Assembly: GCA_049602155.1 (NCBI GenBank)
Contig: JBMYRH010000021.1
Coordinates: 1-64,000 of the forward strand
Reading direction: 5' to 3'
DNA: 64,000 nt
Source of the DNA: JBMYRH01 sp049602155
GTDB lineage: Bacteria > Myxococcota_A > UBA9042 > PHBI01 > JBMYRH01
Below, one piece after another: positions 34,022 through 43,752 of the stretch (positions within the stretch are counted from its first letter, which is position 1; every line of letters begins with the position of its first letter). The notes under the pieces are model-generated. The model searched no databases. It was given only the letters and a program-made list of their open reading frames with translations, and was not told the DNA's origin. The position numbers were made by a program, and so were the translations under genes.

Positions 34022-35063
34022 GCGCGGGTGTCTGCTCGGCATAGGCAGCCTTCCGGAGGATGTCGGCGCAGGCCTTCACCCACGCAGGGTGGCTGTTGAT
34101 CGCAGGCACGAGCCGCAGCGTCTTGCCGCCAGCCTCGATGAAATCTTCCTTAGCGCGGATGCCGATCTCCTCGCTCGTCTCAAGGCAGTCGGAGACAAAA
34201 GAGGGGCAGTGGACAACCAGGTGCTCGACACCCTGCTTCGCGAGCTCGACCACGCGGACGTCCGTGTACGGCTTGATCCACTCTGCGCGACCCAGCCTGG
34301 ATTGGAAGGTGATGTCGTAGCGGTCAGCTGGAAGCCCGAGGCTCTTCGCGAGCCCATGGGCGGTCTCAAAGCATTGCGCGCGGTAGCAGTAGGCGTTCGC
34401 GTGCACGAGCTCGTCGCAGCAGTTGGGCTTCACATGGCAGTGCGCACCGGTCGGGTCACTCTTGGTGCAGTGGCGCACAGGGAGCCCGTGGAAACTGAAC
34501 AGGTGAAAGGCACCGTCGTCTTCGCCCAGGGTCTCCGAGCATATGGTCTCAAGGGCTTGTTTGTAGCCAGGCTCGGCAAAGAAGGGGGGGACAAAGCTCA
34601 GGCTTGGGACATTCCAACCTTTGCTGGCCTCTGCCATCAGCTTCTCTGCTGCGCTCCCCCAGGCTGCCGACGAGTAGTGCGGGAAGAGGGGGAGGGCGAC
34701 GATGTGGGTGCACCCGGCGTCGATCAACTTCTGCATACTGACGGTCAACGATGGGTTTTGGTAGCGCATCGCAAACTCGACCGGCCCGATATCTGCCAGG
34801 AGCGGCCGCACGCCCTCGAGGAGATCGAGCCCATGGAAGAGCAGCGGCGAACCACGCTCGGTCCAGATTTGCTCGTAGGCCTCTGCGCTCTTCTTCGGCC
34901 GAAAGGGCAGGATGATGAGGTTGAGGAGCATCCAGCGCCCTGCAGCCGGGAGATCGAGCACCCTCGGGTCCGAGAGGAACTCGCGGAGGTAACGTCGCAC
35001 GTCCCCCACGGCCGTCGAGTCGGGCGTACCTAGATTAATGAGGAGAAAACCGGTCCGTTTCAT
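33996..35063 (-). CDS. hemH: Ferrochelatase
   Basis: 355 residues from the ATG at 35063 (GGAG 5 nt upstream; a GTG two codons earlier is possible). Ferrochelatase inserts Fe2+ into protoporphyrin IX in the last step of heme synthesis. Family motifs are GFLLINLGTPDS, LPLFPHYSS, the active-site His in LFSFHGLPVRH, FQSRLGRAEWIKPYT, and CPSFVSDCLETSEEI with the Glu pocket. Several Cys (THC..CHVKPNCC and YCYRAQC) resemble ferrochelatases that carry an [2Fe-2S] cluster, but the spacing is not standard. No C-terminal membrane helix. Confidence 0.93.
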   Translation of the reverse strand: MKRTGFLLINLGTPDSTAVGDVRRYLREFLSDPRVLDLPAAGRWMLLNLIILPFRPKKSAEAYEQIWTERGSPLLFHGLDLLEGVRPLLADIGPVEFAMRYQNPSLTVSMQKLIDAGCTHIVALPLFPHYSSAAWGSAAEKLMAEASKGWNVPSLSFVPPFFAEPGYKQALETICSETLGEDDGAFHLFSFHGLPVRHCTKSDPTGAHCHVKPNCCDELVHANAYCYRAQCFETAHGLAKSLGLPADRYDITFQSRLGRAEWIKPYTDVRVVELAKQGVEHLVVHCPSFVSDCLETSEEIGIRAKEDFIEAGGKTLRLVPAINSHPAWVKACADILRKAAYAEQTPALSPTATGA

Positions 35064-35200
35064 GAGCACTCCATGACGCGCTGGGAGGCTGACACGTCTT
35101 TAGGGCCGCGATCAACACCAGACATCACCACAATAGTCCGCGCTCCAGGCTTGACGCTCTCGTGGCTTGAGGCGTAAGGCTTCAGGCACGGAGGTGACCC

Positions 35201-35491
35201 GTGAGTGAAGCGACGACCGTAGTCTGCAGCCGTTACAAGGAAGAGCTCCCCGCGATTAGTTCGCGCATCACCTTCGCAGGTGATCTGGGAGATCGCATCA
35301 AGCGCGAGGTATCTCAGCGCGCTTGGAACGATTGGCTGGAGATGCAGATCAAGCTCATCAACGAGTACCGCCTCCACATGGGAGAGGCAGCTCATCGAGA
35401 GGCGTTAAAAGAGTACGCCGGGAAGTTCTTCTGCTTCGATGGCGGAGACGGCTCGCTCGGACCCGGGCAAGGTCCGGAGGGTGGCCTTTAG
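35201..35491 (+). CDS. yggX: Probable Fe(2+)-trafficking protein (YggX family)
   Basis: 96 residues. GTG at 35201 with GGAGGTGA upstream. It aligns with YggX: VVCSRYKEELPAI, GDLGDRIKREVSQRAWNDWL, KLINEYRLHM, KFFCF. YggX protects iron-sulfur clusters and buffers labile Fe(II). The conserved N-terminal Cys is present (C9). The Gly-rich tail after residue 80 is extra compared with the usual 90 residues. Divergent from hemH, 137 bp apart, which gives an iron-related neighbourhood. Confidence 0.85.
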   Translation: MSEATTVVCSRYKEELPAISSRITFAGDLGDRIKREVSQRAWNDWLEMQIKLINEYRLHMGEAAHREALKEYAGKFFCFDGGDGSLGPGQGPEGGL

Positions 35492-35584
35492 CCACTTCAA
35501 GCTCCGTGGGTTGGCCATGTGGTGCCACACCTGTGGAGCGGAAGCCCTTGAGGAAACGGGCGCCCGGCGCGTAAGTTGAACGGC

Positions 35585-38011
35585 ATGACCGTCATGAGCC
35601 CAATGATGAGAGTCGTCGACCACGTGCTCAACCATCGCTGGTGGGTTTTGTTCGGTATCGGCTGTGTCACAGCGCTTGCCATGGCGAGCCTGAGTCGCGC
35701 TCAAATCGGCACTTCGATGGGCGAACTCTTCTTCGGTGATTCACCGGACTACCTGACGTACCTCGAGCGCAGTGAAGTGTTCGCCAGCGATGAGGTCGTG
35801 GTCATCGGGATCGAGGGAGTAGACCCTCTCTCCACGGAGACGTTGGACCGCCTTGATGCTCTGACGGCTGAGATCTGGTCGCTGTCTCGCGGGGGAGGAG
35901 GGGGCGCCAGCGATGAAGATGGCTTCGATTTTGAAGATGACGAGGCACCTGAGGTCAGCGCTACGGAGGTCGTCGAGGACTCGGCCACCCCACGCATTCG
36001 CCACATCCTGAGCGTGCTCAACGCACAAGAGATGCGTGGAAAAGACGGCAACCTGGAGGTGCAGAACTTCGTGGAGGAGGCGCGCGAGGATCAAGCCAAC
36101 CGCGCGGACCTCCTCGAACGCTTAGTGGCTGAGCGCAGGTGGGGTGGAGTCGTCGTCTCCAAAGACGGTCGAAGCATCGCGCTCGTCGTAGAGCTGCAGC
36201 CCGAGTCCTCTCGACAAGGGGAGCAAGACGCCGTCTTTGTGGAGGCGTTGATGGAGCGCGTGGAGCAGGCGGGCTTCACTCCGAGTCAGCTCCACGGCTC
36301 TGGGATGCCGGTCGTGATGGTGGAGGTGCTGCGCCTGAGTGAGCAGAACCTCATGAAGCTCACGCCGTTTACTGGGATCTTGATGCTCCTCATCGTGTTC
36401 CTTCTCTTTCGGCAGGTGCTCCCGGCGTTCATCTCGTTTGTGGTCTGTAGCCTCGGCGTGACCTGGACCATGGGGTTCTCGGTCCTCTTGAACCCCTCTA
36501 TCAGCATCATGCACAGCATCGCCCCTGTCGTGATCTTGATCGTGGGCTCGTCGGATGTGATCCACCTCTACAGTGCCTACCTCATCGAGCTCGAGCAGGG
36601 GCGCGATAAGCGGGACGCCATCGTCCACGCCTGCGGCGATGTCGGGACCGCATGCCTCTACACCTCCATCACGACCTTGATCGGGTTCATCGGGATGTCA
36701 TTTGTGCCGACGCCGGTCTTCCGACAGCTCGGTATCATCCTCGGCGCAGGGGTGGCGTTTACCCTCTGCATCGCGGTCTTCTTAGTGCCCGTGCTCCAGT
36801 CGTTACTGCCGCAACCCCGAGCGTGGCGTGTGGGCGCGACCTCAGTCATTCATCGTGCCTTTGATCGCAGCTTCTCTTGGATGGCGCGGCTTGCAGAGCA
36901 TCGGCCCGGGGGGATCGTCGCCGCGTTTGCGTTTGCGTTGATCGTGGCGGTCTATGGGCTCACTCAGCTCCACATTGAGACTCGGATGGTTGAGCGTCTG
37001 GCCGAGGACAACCGGGTCTCGCAAGACCAGCAGTGGTTCCGCGACAACTTCAGCTCGGTCAACATGCTCCAACTCCACGTCGATACCGGTGAGGCGGGCG
37101 GCTTGTTGGCGCCGGAGGTGATCGAGGGGTTGGCGAAGCTCACCGCGGAGCTTGAAGCGGAGCCGGAGGTCGACACCGTAGATTCTCTGGTGGACTTGCA
37201 TGAGCTCGTGCACGAGCAGCTCAGGCCAGAAGGGGATGACTCGCTGCGACCGGCGACACGAGAGGCTTATGCCCAGTACACGCTCCTCTATGAGATGGGC
37301 GGCGGTGAGGGGCTTGATCGCCTGATGGACTTCGATCGCCAGAGCACCATGATGATGGTTCGGCTGAAGAGCGAAGCGGTCCGCGCGGGGGCCGAGTTGG
37401 GTGACAAAGCAGCGACCCGTGCCGCTGAGATCTTCGGGCCGAAAGCCACCGTCTCTCCCACGGGGGCGCTGTACCTCGTCGGCGGTTGGCTTGATGAGCT
37501 GCTCGCGGGTCAGCGGCGTGGGCTCATCTTCACGTTCCTCCTCGTGGGGCTATTGATGTGCATCAGCCTTCGCTCCGTGCGCGCCGGGCTCTGGTCGATG
37601 TTGCCGAACATGCTGCCTCTGCTGATGCTTGGGGGCACGGTGGGGTTGCTGCAGGACGAAACGGACTCCGACACTCTGATCATGGCGATGCTGGCGATCG
37701 GCATCGGGGTCGATGACACCATCCACTTCCTGATGCGTTATCGTATCGAGGTGCAGCGCGGCTTGAGTCGCTTTGATGCCATTAAGGCGACCTTTGACTT
37801 TGCAGGTCGTGGGATCGTGATGACCACGGTCGTCTTGACGATTGGCTTCATCCCGCTCGCGTTCACCGACTATTACTCCACGATGATTATGGGGACGATG
37901 CTCCCATACACGCTCTTTATGGCGGTCTTCGCGGACCTCCTCCTCGTACCCGCACTCGCGCGGCTTGGGGTCTTCCGTTTCTCGATCCCGCAAGAGCAAA
38001 TCGCGGGCTAA
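35585..38011 (+). CDS. MMPL/RND-family exporter
   Basis: 808 residues from the ATG at 35585 (other ATGs within 15 codons). It has the two-repeat RND layout: TM1 near 18-40, a periplasmic loop to about 265, TM2-6 (NLMKLTPFTGILMLLIVFLLF, sterol-sensing-like helices), then a repeated TM7, loop and TM8-12. The final helices contain AIGIGVDDTIHFLMRYRIE, typical of MMPL proteins. An acidic Gly-rich insert (GGGGGASDEDGFDFEDDEAPE) is in the first loop. Related to hopanoid/lipid transporters such as HpnN. A GT-C-like protein follows 111 bp downstream. Substrate unknown. Confidence 0.85.
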   Translation: MTVMSPMMRVVDHVLNHRWWVLFGIGCVTALAMASLSRAQIGTSMGELFFGDSPDYLTYLERSEVFASDEVVVIGIEGVDPLSTETLDRLDALTAEIWSLSRGGGGGASDEDGFDFEDDEAPEVSATEVVEDSATPRIRHILSVLNAQEMRGKDGNLEVQNFVEEAREDQANRADLLERLVAERRWGGVVVSKDGRSIALVVELQPESSRQGEQDAVFVEALMERVEQAGFTPSQLHGSGMPVVMVEVLRLSEQNLMKLTPFTGILMLLIVFLLFRQVLPAFISFVVCSLGVTWTMGFSVLLNPSISIMHSIAPVVILIVGSSDVIHLYSAYLIELEQGRDKRDAIVHACGDVGTACLYTSITTLIGFIGMSFVPTPVFRQLGIILGAGVAFTLCIAVFLVPVLQSLLPQPRAWRVGATSVIHRAFDRSFSWMARLAEHRPGGIVAAFAFALIVAVYGLTQLHIETRMVERLAEDNRVSQDQQWFRDNFSSVNMLQLHVDTGEAGGLLAPEVIEGLAKLTAELEAEPEVDTVDSLVDLHELVHEQLRPEGDDSLRPATREAYAQYTLLYEMGGGEGLDRLMDFDRQSTMMMVRLKSEAVRAGAELGDKAATRAAEIFGPKATVSPTGALYLVGGWLDELLAGQRRGLIFTFLLVGLLMCISLRSVRAGLWSMLPNMLPLLMLGGTVGLLQDETDSDTLIMAMLAIGIGVDDTIHFLMRYRIEVQRGLSRFDAIKATFDFAGRGIVMTTVVLTIGFIPLAFTDYYSTMIMGTMLPYTLFMAVFADLLLVPALARLGVFRFSIPQEQIAG

Positions 38012-38122
38012 AGCGTGCGGTGACCTACAAGCATTCGTCCGGGCCTCGACCGTGTTATGCTGGTCCTGTGAACCGTGGTCTCCCGCGCCGTCTGATGCGT
38101 GGTGACTCCTTTCGGAGGTGTG

Positions 38123-39913
38123 GTGGCAGAAGAGGCACAGGCAGAGGGAACCGACAACGCAGAGGCGGCTGAGGCCGCCGCTGAGTCGGGCTCGAAGCGG
38201 CGCTTCGGAGGCCTCATAAAACGCTTGCTCGTGGGGGTAGGGCTGCTTGTGTTTTACGCAGCATTAGCCGCCGGCTCCACGTGGCCCCTCGCGCTTGATT
38301 TGGGGGCGGTCTTGCCGCTGGGGACCTACGAAGACGCGACCGTGCCCTACATGATGGCGTGGGGACTTTGGTGGACGTCCGAGGCGCTCGCAGCGGGTGG
38401 TCTGGGGCTCTTTGATGCGCCGATCTTCTTCCCGATGGAGAACGCCTTTGCGCTCTCCGAGTTCAGCCCCTTCATGGGGGTCGTCATGACGCCGCTCTTC
38501 TCCTTGGGCCTCTCTCCCGCGTTCGCTCATAACGCCGCGCTCTTGCTCGCCCTGACGCTCAACGGCGTGGCGGCCTACGGGCTGCTCCGGAGCTTTCGAC
38601 TCCACTGGCTCTCAGCCGTCGCAGGCGGCGCGATGATGGTCATGTTGCCGGCCGTTCACCAGGAGATGGGGACGCTCAATTTCGTGCCTCTCTTCGGCAT
38701 CCTCTGGACCTTTGGGGCGATGTGTCGCTTCTCGAGGGCGCCCTCCTGGAAGACCGGCCTCCTCGTGGCGCTGTGCTACGCGATCACCTTCTTGTTGTGC
38801 ATGCAATATGCGCTCTTCTTAGCGATGACGGCGCTCCCAGCCTCCTTGATGTTGTTCCGTTTACGGCACCTGAAGCCGAGAGGCCTAGTTGGGCTCGTGA
38901 CGTTACTCTTCGCCGTCGCGCTCTTCGTAGGGCCGCTCGCATACATTCACGGCAGCACGCTGTCGGAAGAGGGCTTGCTGCAGGGCCCGAACATCACCAA
39001 GCAGGGGGCAGCTTCCGCGCTGTCATGGCTGACGGTGCCGTGGCGCCAGTTCGTCATGGCGGCGGGTGTGGAGGTCGCCGCTGAGCCTGGGAATCAGGCG
39101 CTCTTCCCTGGGCTCTTCAAGGTGCTCTTCGCCTGTATCGGCATCTTCTATGGTCTGCGTCGCACGCATCTGCGCCGCTTTACGCTCTTTGTCGTTTTGG
39201 TCGCCGCCTTGGGGGTCTTTTGGTCCATCGCGGCCACGGTGTTCGCCGGTGCCGGGGGGCTCTACGAGCAGTTGCAGGGTGCGATCCCTGGTCTGAGCTT
39301 TGTCGCGAGCACGTGGCGTGTCGGTATTTTAACTCAGGTAGGGTTGGTCATCCTGGCCGCGCTCGGGTTGCAGCGTGCGCTGCGCGTCCGGCTCCTAGTG
39401 CACCGTCCTGGACACAGTGAGCCGTCGCCGCTTCGCGGGTTACCGATTGTCATCATCTTTGCGCTGGTCGCCACTGCAGAGATGTTCCCAGGGCTTCAGC
39501 GCGTCGAGGAGACGCCGAGCCACGCCTCCTGGGCGCCTGTCGGCGAGTGGGTGAAGGAGAACATCCCGGAGGGAGAGGCGGTCGCATTCGCTCCGGTCCC
39601 AGGGAACCGGGATCGTGCCGAGTACGAAGAGATCGCCAGGTGGATGTATCTTCAGCCGGTCATTGATAGGCCGATGGTGAACGGATACGCGCTCCATGAA
39701 CCGCGCTCTCACGCGGCGTTCGTCGAGGCGATGCGCTCATTCCCCAGCACGGCGGCGAACGAGGCCCTCGACACCAGCGGCGCCCGCTGGCTCATCACGA
39801 CCTCACCGATCTTGAAGTCGCGCATCGTCGAGGAGGGCCCCAAGACCGGCTGGGCCCGCATGTACACGAACGACGACCTCGGGGTCGTCGTTCATGAGCG
39901 AGTGACGCGCTAG
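38123..39913 (+). CDS. Polytopic membrane protein, GT-C glycosyltransferase-like
   Basis: 596 residues from GTG 38123 after GGAGG (alternative GTG 38099). About ten transmembrane helices. The start GVGLLVFYAALAAGSTWPLAL is followed by a loop with TWPLALDLGAVLPLGTYEDATVPY. The C-terminal soluble domain begins near 480 (APVGEWVKENIPEGEAVAFAPVP) and ends in a periplasmic fold, as in many GT-C and YfhO-like proteins. Catalytic Asp/Glu in the first loop are possible (YEDA). Substrate not predictable. Preceded by an MMPL gene, consistent with envelope lipid or glycan export. Confidence 0.6.
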   Translation: MAEEAQAEGTDNAEAAEAAAESGSKRRFGGLIKRLLVGVGLLVFYAALAAGSTWPLALDLGAVLPLGTYEDATVPYMMAWGLWWTSEALAAGGLGLFDAPIFFPMENAFALSEFSPFMGVVMTPLFSLGLSPAFAHNAALLLALTLNGVAAYGLLRSFRLHWLSAVAGGAMMVMLPAVHQEMGTLNFVPLFGILWTFGAMCRFSRAPSWKTGLLVALCYAITFLLCMQYALFLAMTALPASLMLFRLRHLKPRGLVGLVTLLFAVALFVGPLAYIHGSTLSEEGLLQGPNITKQGAASALSWLTVPWRQFVMAAGVEVAAEPGNQALFPGLFKVLFACIGIFYGLRRTHLRRFTLFVVLVAALGVFWSIAATVFAGAGGLYEQLQGAIPGLSFVASTWRVGILTQVGLVILAALGLQRALRVRLLVHRPGHSEPSPLRGLPIVIIFALVATAEMFPGLQRVEETPSHASWAPVGEWVKENIPEGEAVAFAPVPGNRDRAEYEEIARWMYLQPVIDRPMVNGYALHEPRSHAAFVEAMRSFPSTAANEALDTSGARWLITTSPILKSRIVEEGPKTGWARMYTNDDLGVVVHERVTR

Positions 39914-39926
39914 ACCGCCTCAAGGG

Positions 39927-40997
39927 TTAGCCGCACTGAAGCACTCGCCAGGAGGCGCGTGAGGGGAGACCATGACAGGCGTGGATCTCCCGCCGCTCGG
40001 GAGCGATGACGACCGCGCCATTGGTGCTGATGCCGTTCGTATCGTCTCGACAGATGGCGTTGTCGCCGCCTTCTTCGTCCGCCAAGGCCGCCTTGACCGA
40101 GTCCAGATCGTGCGCTCCAGCGCCGTCCTCCAAGAGCCCTTGGAGGCGCGTTGTGCGGTACGCTGATGATGCGCTCGGGGGGCGAGGTTCGCGGGCGATG
40201 TGGGCGTCGACGAGGCAGTGATTGCAGTGGACGTAGACGCCTTGTGAGATGGCGTCCTGTTGGACCGTCGTCGCCGTACACTCGATGGCGCTTGCCTGCC
40301 CTTCACCATCAGCGACCCAGTAGAAGTGGGCTCCAGCTCGCGGCGCGTCGGCGATGGCGCGCGTGGCGTCCGGAAGCCCATGCTGATGAAGCGCCTTATG
40401 TATGATGGACAGGTACATGACCCCAGGGCGTGCGTCCGGGGTGCGGACGTTGGTGGTGCCGACCGAGACGCCATGCTCATTCATGCCGATGAGCGAGAGG
40501 CAGCCGACGGTGGTCAGCGTCCAGGTCTGTGGTCCGTTGGTGGGGGTGCGATGAACCCCGACCACGAAGGGCATGTTGTCCGTCGCGAGGTCCCAGGTCT
40601 GACCGACGAGGACCCCTCCGTCTTTGCTCGCGTCACCCTGAACGATGAAGGAGGAGCAGCCTCCAAAGGCTTCGAAGTCCCCGTGCCAAGACAAGACGTC
40701 CCGGAAGTCTGTCAGCCCATTGAGCGCCAAGATCTGCTCCGGGCTCATGTTGGCACCCCGCGCGATGCCGCAGAGCTCTGCCCAACCCTCTGGGTGGTAG
40801 TCTCGCGTCAGCTCCTCAGAGCGACGAGACGCCGTCAAGAGTTCAGCCTCGCTGACCGCCCTCCCTCCCCAATCCAGGGCTTGCGCGATCGCGTTCTGAA
40901 GCCTGATCTCGTAGAACCGCCGGATGTCGTCGCGGCAGGTCTCGCCGAACGCCTCTCCGATGGCCTCATGTGTACCGCTGAAGGTCAAAATATCCAT
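39927..40997 (-). CDS. C45-type (acyl-CoA:6-APA acyltransferase-like) Ntn hydrolase
   Basis: 356 residues. The precursor resembles peptidase family C45: YEIRLQNAI, PEGWAELCGIARGANM, then FGGCSSFIVQGDASKDGGVLVGQTWDL with Cys114 in GCSSF as the likely N-terminal nucleophile after autocleavage. Further family motifs are SLIGMNEHGVSVGTTN and HCNHCLVDAH. These enzymes hydrolyse or transfer acyl groups on amide bonds. There is no signal peptide. Tail-to-tail with the GT-C-like gene (13 bp), no obvious operon partner. Confidence 0.78.
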   Translation of the reverse strand: MDILTFSGTHEAIGEAFGETCRDDIRRFYEIRLQNAIAQALDWGGRAVSEAELLTASRRSEELTRDYHPEGWAELCGIARGANMSPEQILALNGLTDFRDVLSWHGDFEAFGGCSSFIVQGDASKDGGVLVGQTWDLATDNMPFVVGVHRTPTNGPQTWTLTTVGCLSLIGMNEHGVSVGTTNVRTPDARPGVMYLSIIHKALHQHGLPDATRAIADAPRAGAHFYWVADGEGQASAIECTATTVQQDAISQGVYVHCNHCLVDAHIAREPRPPSASSAYRTTRLQGLLEDGAGAHDLDSVKAALADEEGGDNAICRDDTNGISTNGAVVIAPERREIHACHGLPSRASWRVLQCG

Positions 40998-41115
40998 AGG
41001 GGGATCGTTTCAGATGGTGAGGCTCTGCGCAACCGTCCTCGATGCTGGTCTCTCTTGCGGAAGGGGCCTACCTCGCCTATAGAAGGTCATCGTGTGCCGT
41101 TCGCTGGGAGACGCC

Positions 41116-42036
41116 GTGACGAAAGGCTTGGACCAAAAGACCTTGACCCACCTGCAGACCCTTGAGGCTGAGGCGATTCATATTATTCGAGAGGTGGCTG
41201 CCGAGTTTGATAACCCGGTGATGCTCTACTCGATTGGGAAGGACTCGTCGGTGATGCTGCGCCTCGCCATGAAGGCCTTCGCACCGGGGCCACTGCCGTT
41301 CCCGCTGTTGCACGTGGATACGACCTACAAATTCCGCGAGATGGTCGCGTTTCGCGACTCCTTCTGTGCCGAGCATGGCCTCGATCTGAGGGTCCACGTG
41401 AACCAGGAGGCCGTGAAGGCCGGCATCAGCCCCTTCACTCACGGGTCCAGCAAGTACACGACCGCGTACAAAACCGAGGGGCTGCTTCAGGCGCTCGATG
41501 AGGGGGGCTACGATGCAGCCTTTGGCGGCGCCCGTCGTGACGAAGAGAAGAGTCGGGCCAAGGAGCGTATCTACTCCTTCAGAGACCGCTTTCATCAGTG
41601 GGATCCGAAGAGTCAGCGCCCCGAGCTTTGGAACCTCTACAACGCGAAGGTGAACCAAGGGGAGTCGATTCGGGTGTTCCCGCTGAGCAACTGGACCGAG
41701 CTCGACATCTGGCTCTACATCTGGCTCGAGAGCATCCCCATTGTCCCGCTCTACTACGGCGCAGAGCGCCCCTGCGTACGCCGCCAAGATCAGTGGATCA
41801 TGGTCGACGACGACAGGCTTCCGCTGCACGAGGGAGAGGAGCCCACCATGCTGATGTGTCGCTTCAGGACCCTCGGCTGCTACCCACTGACGGCGGCAGA
41901 GGAGTCCGACGCGGCGACGCTCCCGGACATCATCCGAGAGATGCTCCAAGCGCGGCATAGTGAGCGTCGAGGGCGGCTTATCGACTTCGATGAAGACGCT
42001 TCCATGGAGAAGAAGAAGCGAGAGGGGTATTTCTAG
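41116..42036 (+). CDS. cysD: Sulfate adenylyltransferase subunit CysD
   Basis: 306 residues from GTG 41116 (GGGAG 5 nt upstream). PAPS-reductase/ATP-PPase fold. P-loop-like SIGKDSSVMLRLAMKAF, then PLLHVDTTYKFREMVAFRD, GGARRDEEKSRAKERIYSF, YNAKVNQGESIRVFPLSNWTELDIW and LPLHEGEEP. CysD makes adenylyl-sulfate from ATP and sulfate, with GTP hydrolysis by CysN driving the reaction. cysN begins on the base after the cysD stop. First step of assimilatory sulfate activation. Confidence 0.95.
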   Translation: MTKGLDQKTLTHLQTLEAEAIHIIREVAAEFDNPVMLYSIGKDSSVMLRLAMKAFAPGPLPFPLLHVDTTYKFREMVAFRDSFCAEHGLDLRVHVNQEAVKAGISPFTHGSSKYTTAYKTEGLLQALDEGGYDAAFGGARRDEEKSRAKERIYSFRDRFHQWDPKSQRPELWNLYNAKVNQGESIRVFPLSNWTELDIWLYIWLESIPIVPLYYGAERPCVRRQDQWIMVDDDRLPLHEGEEPTMLMCRFRTLGCYPLTAAEESDAATLPDIIREMLQARHSERRGRLIDFDEDASMEKKKREGYF

Positions 42037-43752
42037 ATGAGCGTCGCAATCGATGACATCGAGGACTACCTCGAGAAACACCAGAACAAGCAACTCCTGC
42101 GCTTCGTCGCCGTGGGCTCTGTCGATGACGGTAAGTCGACGCTGATTGGACGACTGCTTCATGACACCCAGGGTGTGTATGAAGACCAACTGGACGACGC
42201 GCGCCGGAACGCAAAGCCCGGACGTGAGATCGACTTTGCGCTCATCACCGACGGCCTCGCTGCGGAGCGTGAGCAAGGCATCACGATCGATGTCGCCTAC
42301 CGCTACTTCACCACAGCCCGACGCAAGTTCATCATCGCGGACACACCAGGGCACGTGCAGTACACCCGCAACATGGCGACCGGCGCGTCGACCGCCGATG
42401 TCTGCGTGATGCTGATCGACGCCCGCTTAGGGGTGCTTCAGCAGAGTCGCCGGCACGCGTACATCGCGTCGCTGCTGGGGATCCCTCAGCTCTTGGTCTG
42501 CATTAACAAGATGGACCTCGTCGACTTTGATGAGGCCCGCTACGAGGAGCTGAAGGCGGACTTCCAGAAGGTCGTCGATGGCCTTCACTTCTCAGGGGTG
42601 ACTTTTCTGCCCGTCAGCGCCTTGGATGGAGACAACGTCGTCGCCTCCAGTGAGCGCACCCCGTGGTACAGCGGGCCCTCGCTGCTGGAGCACCTTGAGA
42701 CGGTTGATATTCGGCAAGACCGAAGCCTTGAAGCCTTCCGCTTGCCCATTCAGTACGTCATTCGTCCGAATCAAAACTACCGCGGTTTCGCGGGTCAGAT
42801 CGCGAGCGGCTGCATCTCCGTGGGCGACGAGGTCGCCATCTTGCCATTGGGGACGACGACGACCGTCGAGGCCATTGAGGTCGCTGGCGCTGAGGCTGAG
42901 GCCGCCTTCGCGCCGATGTCGGTGACCTTGCGGCTCGCAGAAGAGGTCGATGTCAGCCGTGGCTCCATGATTGTGCGCGTCGATGAGTCGCCGAGCATGG
43001 AGAGGACCTTTGACGCACACATGGTCTGGATGGGTGAGCGCCCGCTGGACGCGGGAAAGAGTTACCTGCTGAAGCACACCACGCGCTACGTGCGTGCCGG
43101 GCTGCATGAGGTCAGCTGGAAGCTCGATATGGACACCCTTGAGGAGACCCCAGCGTCTGGGCTTGAGCTCAACGATATCGGTCGGGTGACCGTGACGGCC
43201 CACCAGCCCCTCTACTTCGATCCCTACCAAGAGAACCGAGGTCTAGGTGCCTTCGTGGTCGTTGATTCGCTCACGAACGGGACGGTCGCCGCGGGCATGA
43301 TCATTGGCCCGTCTGAGAGCCACGCGCTGTGCTCGGGGGAGCGCACCGGGGTCAGCGCTCGCGAGCGCGCGGAGCGCTTGGGTCAAACGGCAGCGTCGGT
43401 CTGCTTCGTCGGTGGGGAGGGTGACGAGACGTTACTTTACGCGCTGGAGCGGGAGCTCTTCGACTTAGGCTACCTGCCTTATGTGATGGTCCCCTTTGAT
43501 ACGCATGGCATCGCAGCGTGTCACGCTGCTGGCCTCGTGACATTGAGCGTCGCGACGGACAAGGGCCTCGATGCGTTGCGCTCTGAGCTCTCGCTCGACG
43601 CGACAATCATCGTCGCGCGCCACGGTGGCGAGACGCGTGGTGATGATGACGTGATGCTCAGTGGTTCGACAGGTGAGCAGGTCGCGCAGCTCGTGGCTGT
43701 CATGAAGGGGCGCGGTGTGCTCTCCGATTTGGACGCGGCTGCGGGCTCTTAA
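42037..43752 (+). CDS. cysN: Sulfate adenylyltransferase subunit CysN with degenerate CysC-like domain
   Basis: 571 residues. Residues 1-430 are a translation-factor-type GTPase: G1 GSVDDGKSTLIG (about 28), EREQGITIDVAYRYF, G3 DTPGH, NKMD, then two beta-barrels. After about 440 a CysC-like domain follows. It aligns with APS kinase at ALERELFDLGYLPYVM and the downstream fold, but the P-loop GLSGSGKST reads GGEGDET (about 459-465). APS kinase activity is therefore unlikely, although CysN GTPase motifs are complete. In related CysNC fusions the P-loop is kept. Coupled to cysD. The stop overlaps the convergent selenoprotein gene by 4 bp. Confidence 0.9.
   Translation: MSVAIDDIEDYLEKHQNKQLLRFVAVGSVDDGKSTLIGRLLHDTQGVYEDQLDDARRNAKPGREIDFALITDGLAAEREQGITIDVAYRYFTTARRKFIIADTPGHVQYTRNMATGASTADVCVMLIDARLGVLQQSRRHAYIASLLGIPQLLVCINKMDLVDFDEARYEELKADFQKVVDGLHFSGVTFLPVSALDGDNVVASSERTPWYSGPSLLEHLETVDIRQDRSLEAFRLPIQYVIRPNQNYRGFAGQIASGCISVGDEVAILPLGTTTTVEAIEVAGAEAEAAFAPMSVTLRLAEEVDVSRGSMIVRVDESPSMERTFDAHMVWMGERPLDAGKSYLLKHTTRYVRAGLHEVSWKLDMDTLEETPASGLELNDIGRVTVTAHQPLYFDPYQENRGLGAFVVVDSLTNGTVAAGMIIGPSESHALCSGERTGVSARERAERLGQTAASVCFVGGEGDETLLYALERELFDLGYLPYVMVPFDTHGIAACHAAGLVTLSVATDKGLDALRSELSLDATIIVARHGGETRGDDDVMLSGSTGEQVAQLVAVMKGRGVLSDLDAAAGS

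Noticed and set aside
33867..35033. 388-codon plus-strand frame over hemH
   Set aside because: Antisense shadow of ferrochelatase with no conserved motif.
41077..42354. 425-codon open frame antisense to cysD/cysN
   Set aside because: GC-rich antisense shadow; spans two clearly real genes and has no family features.
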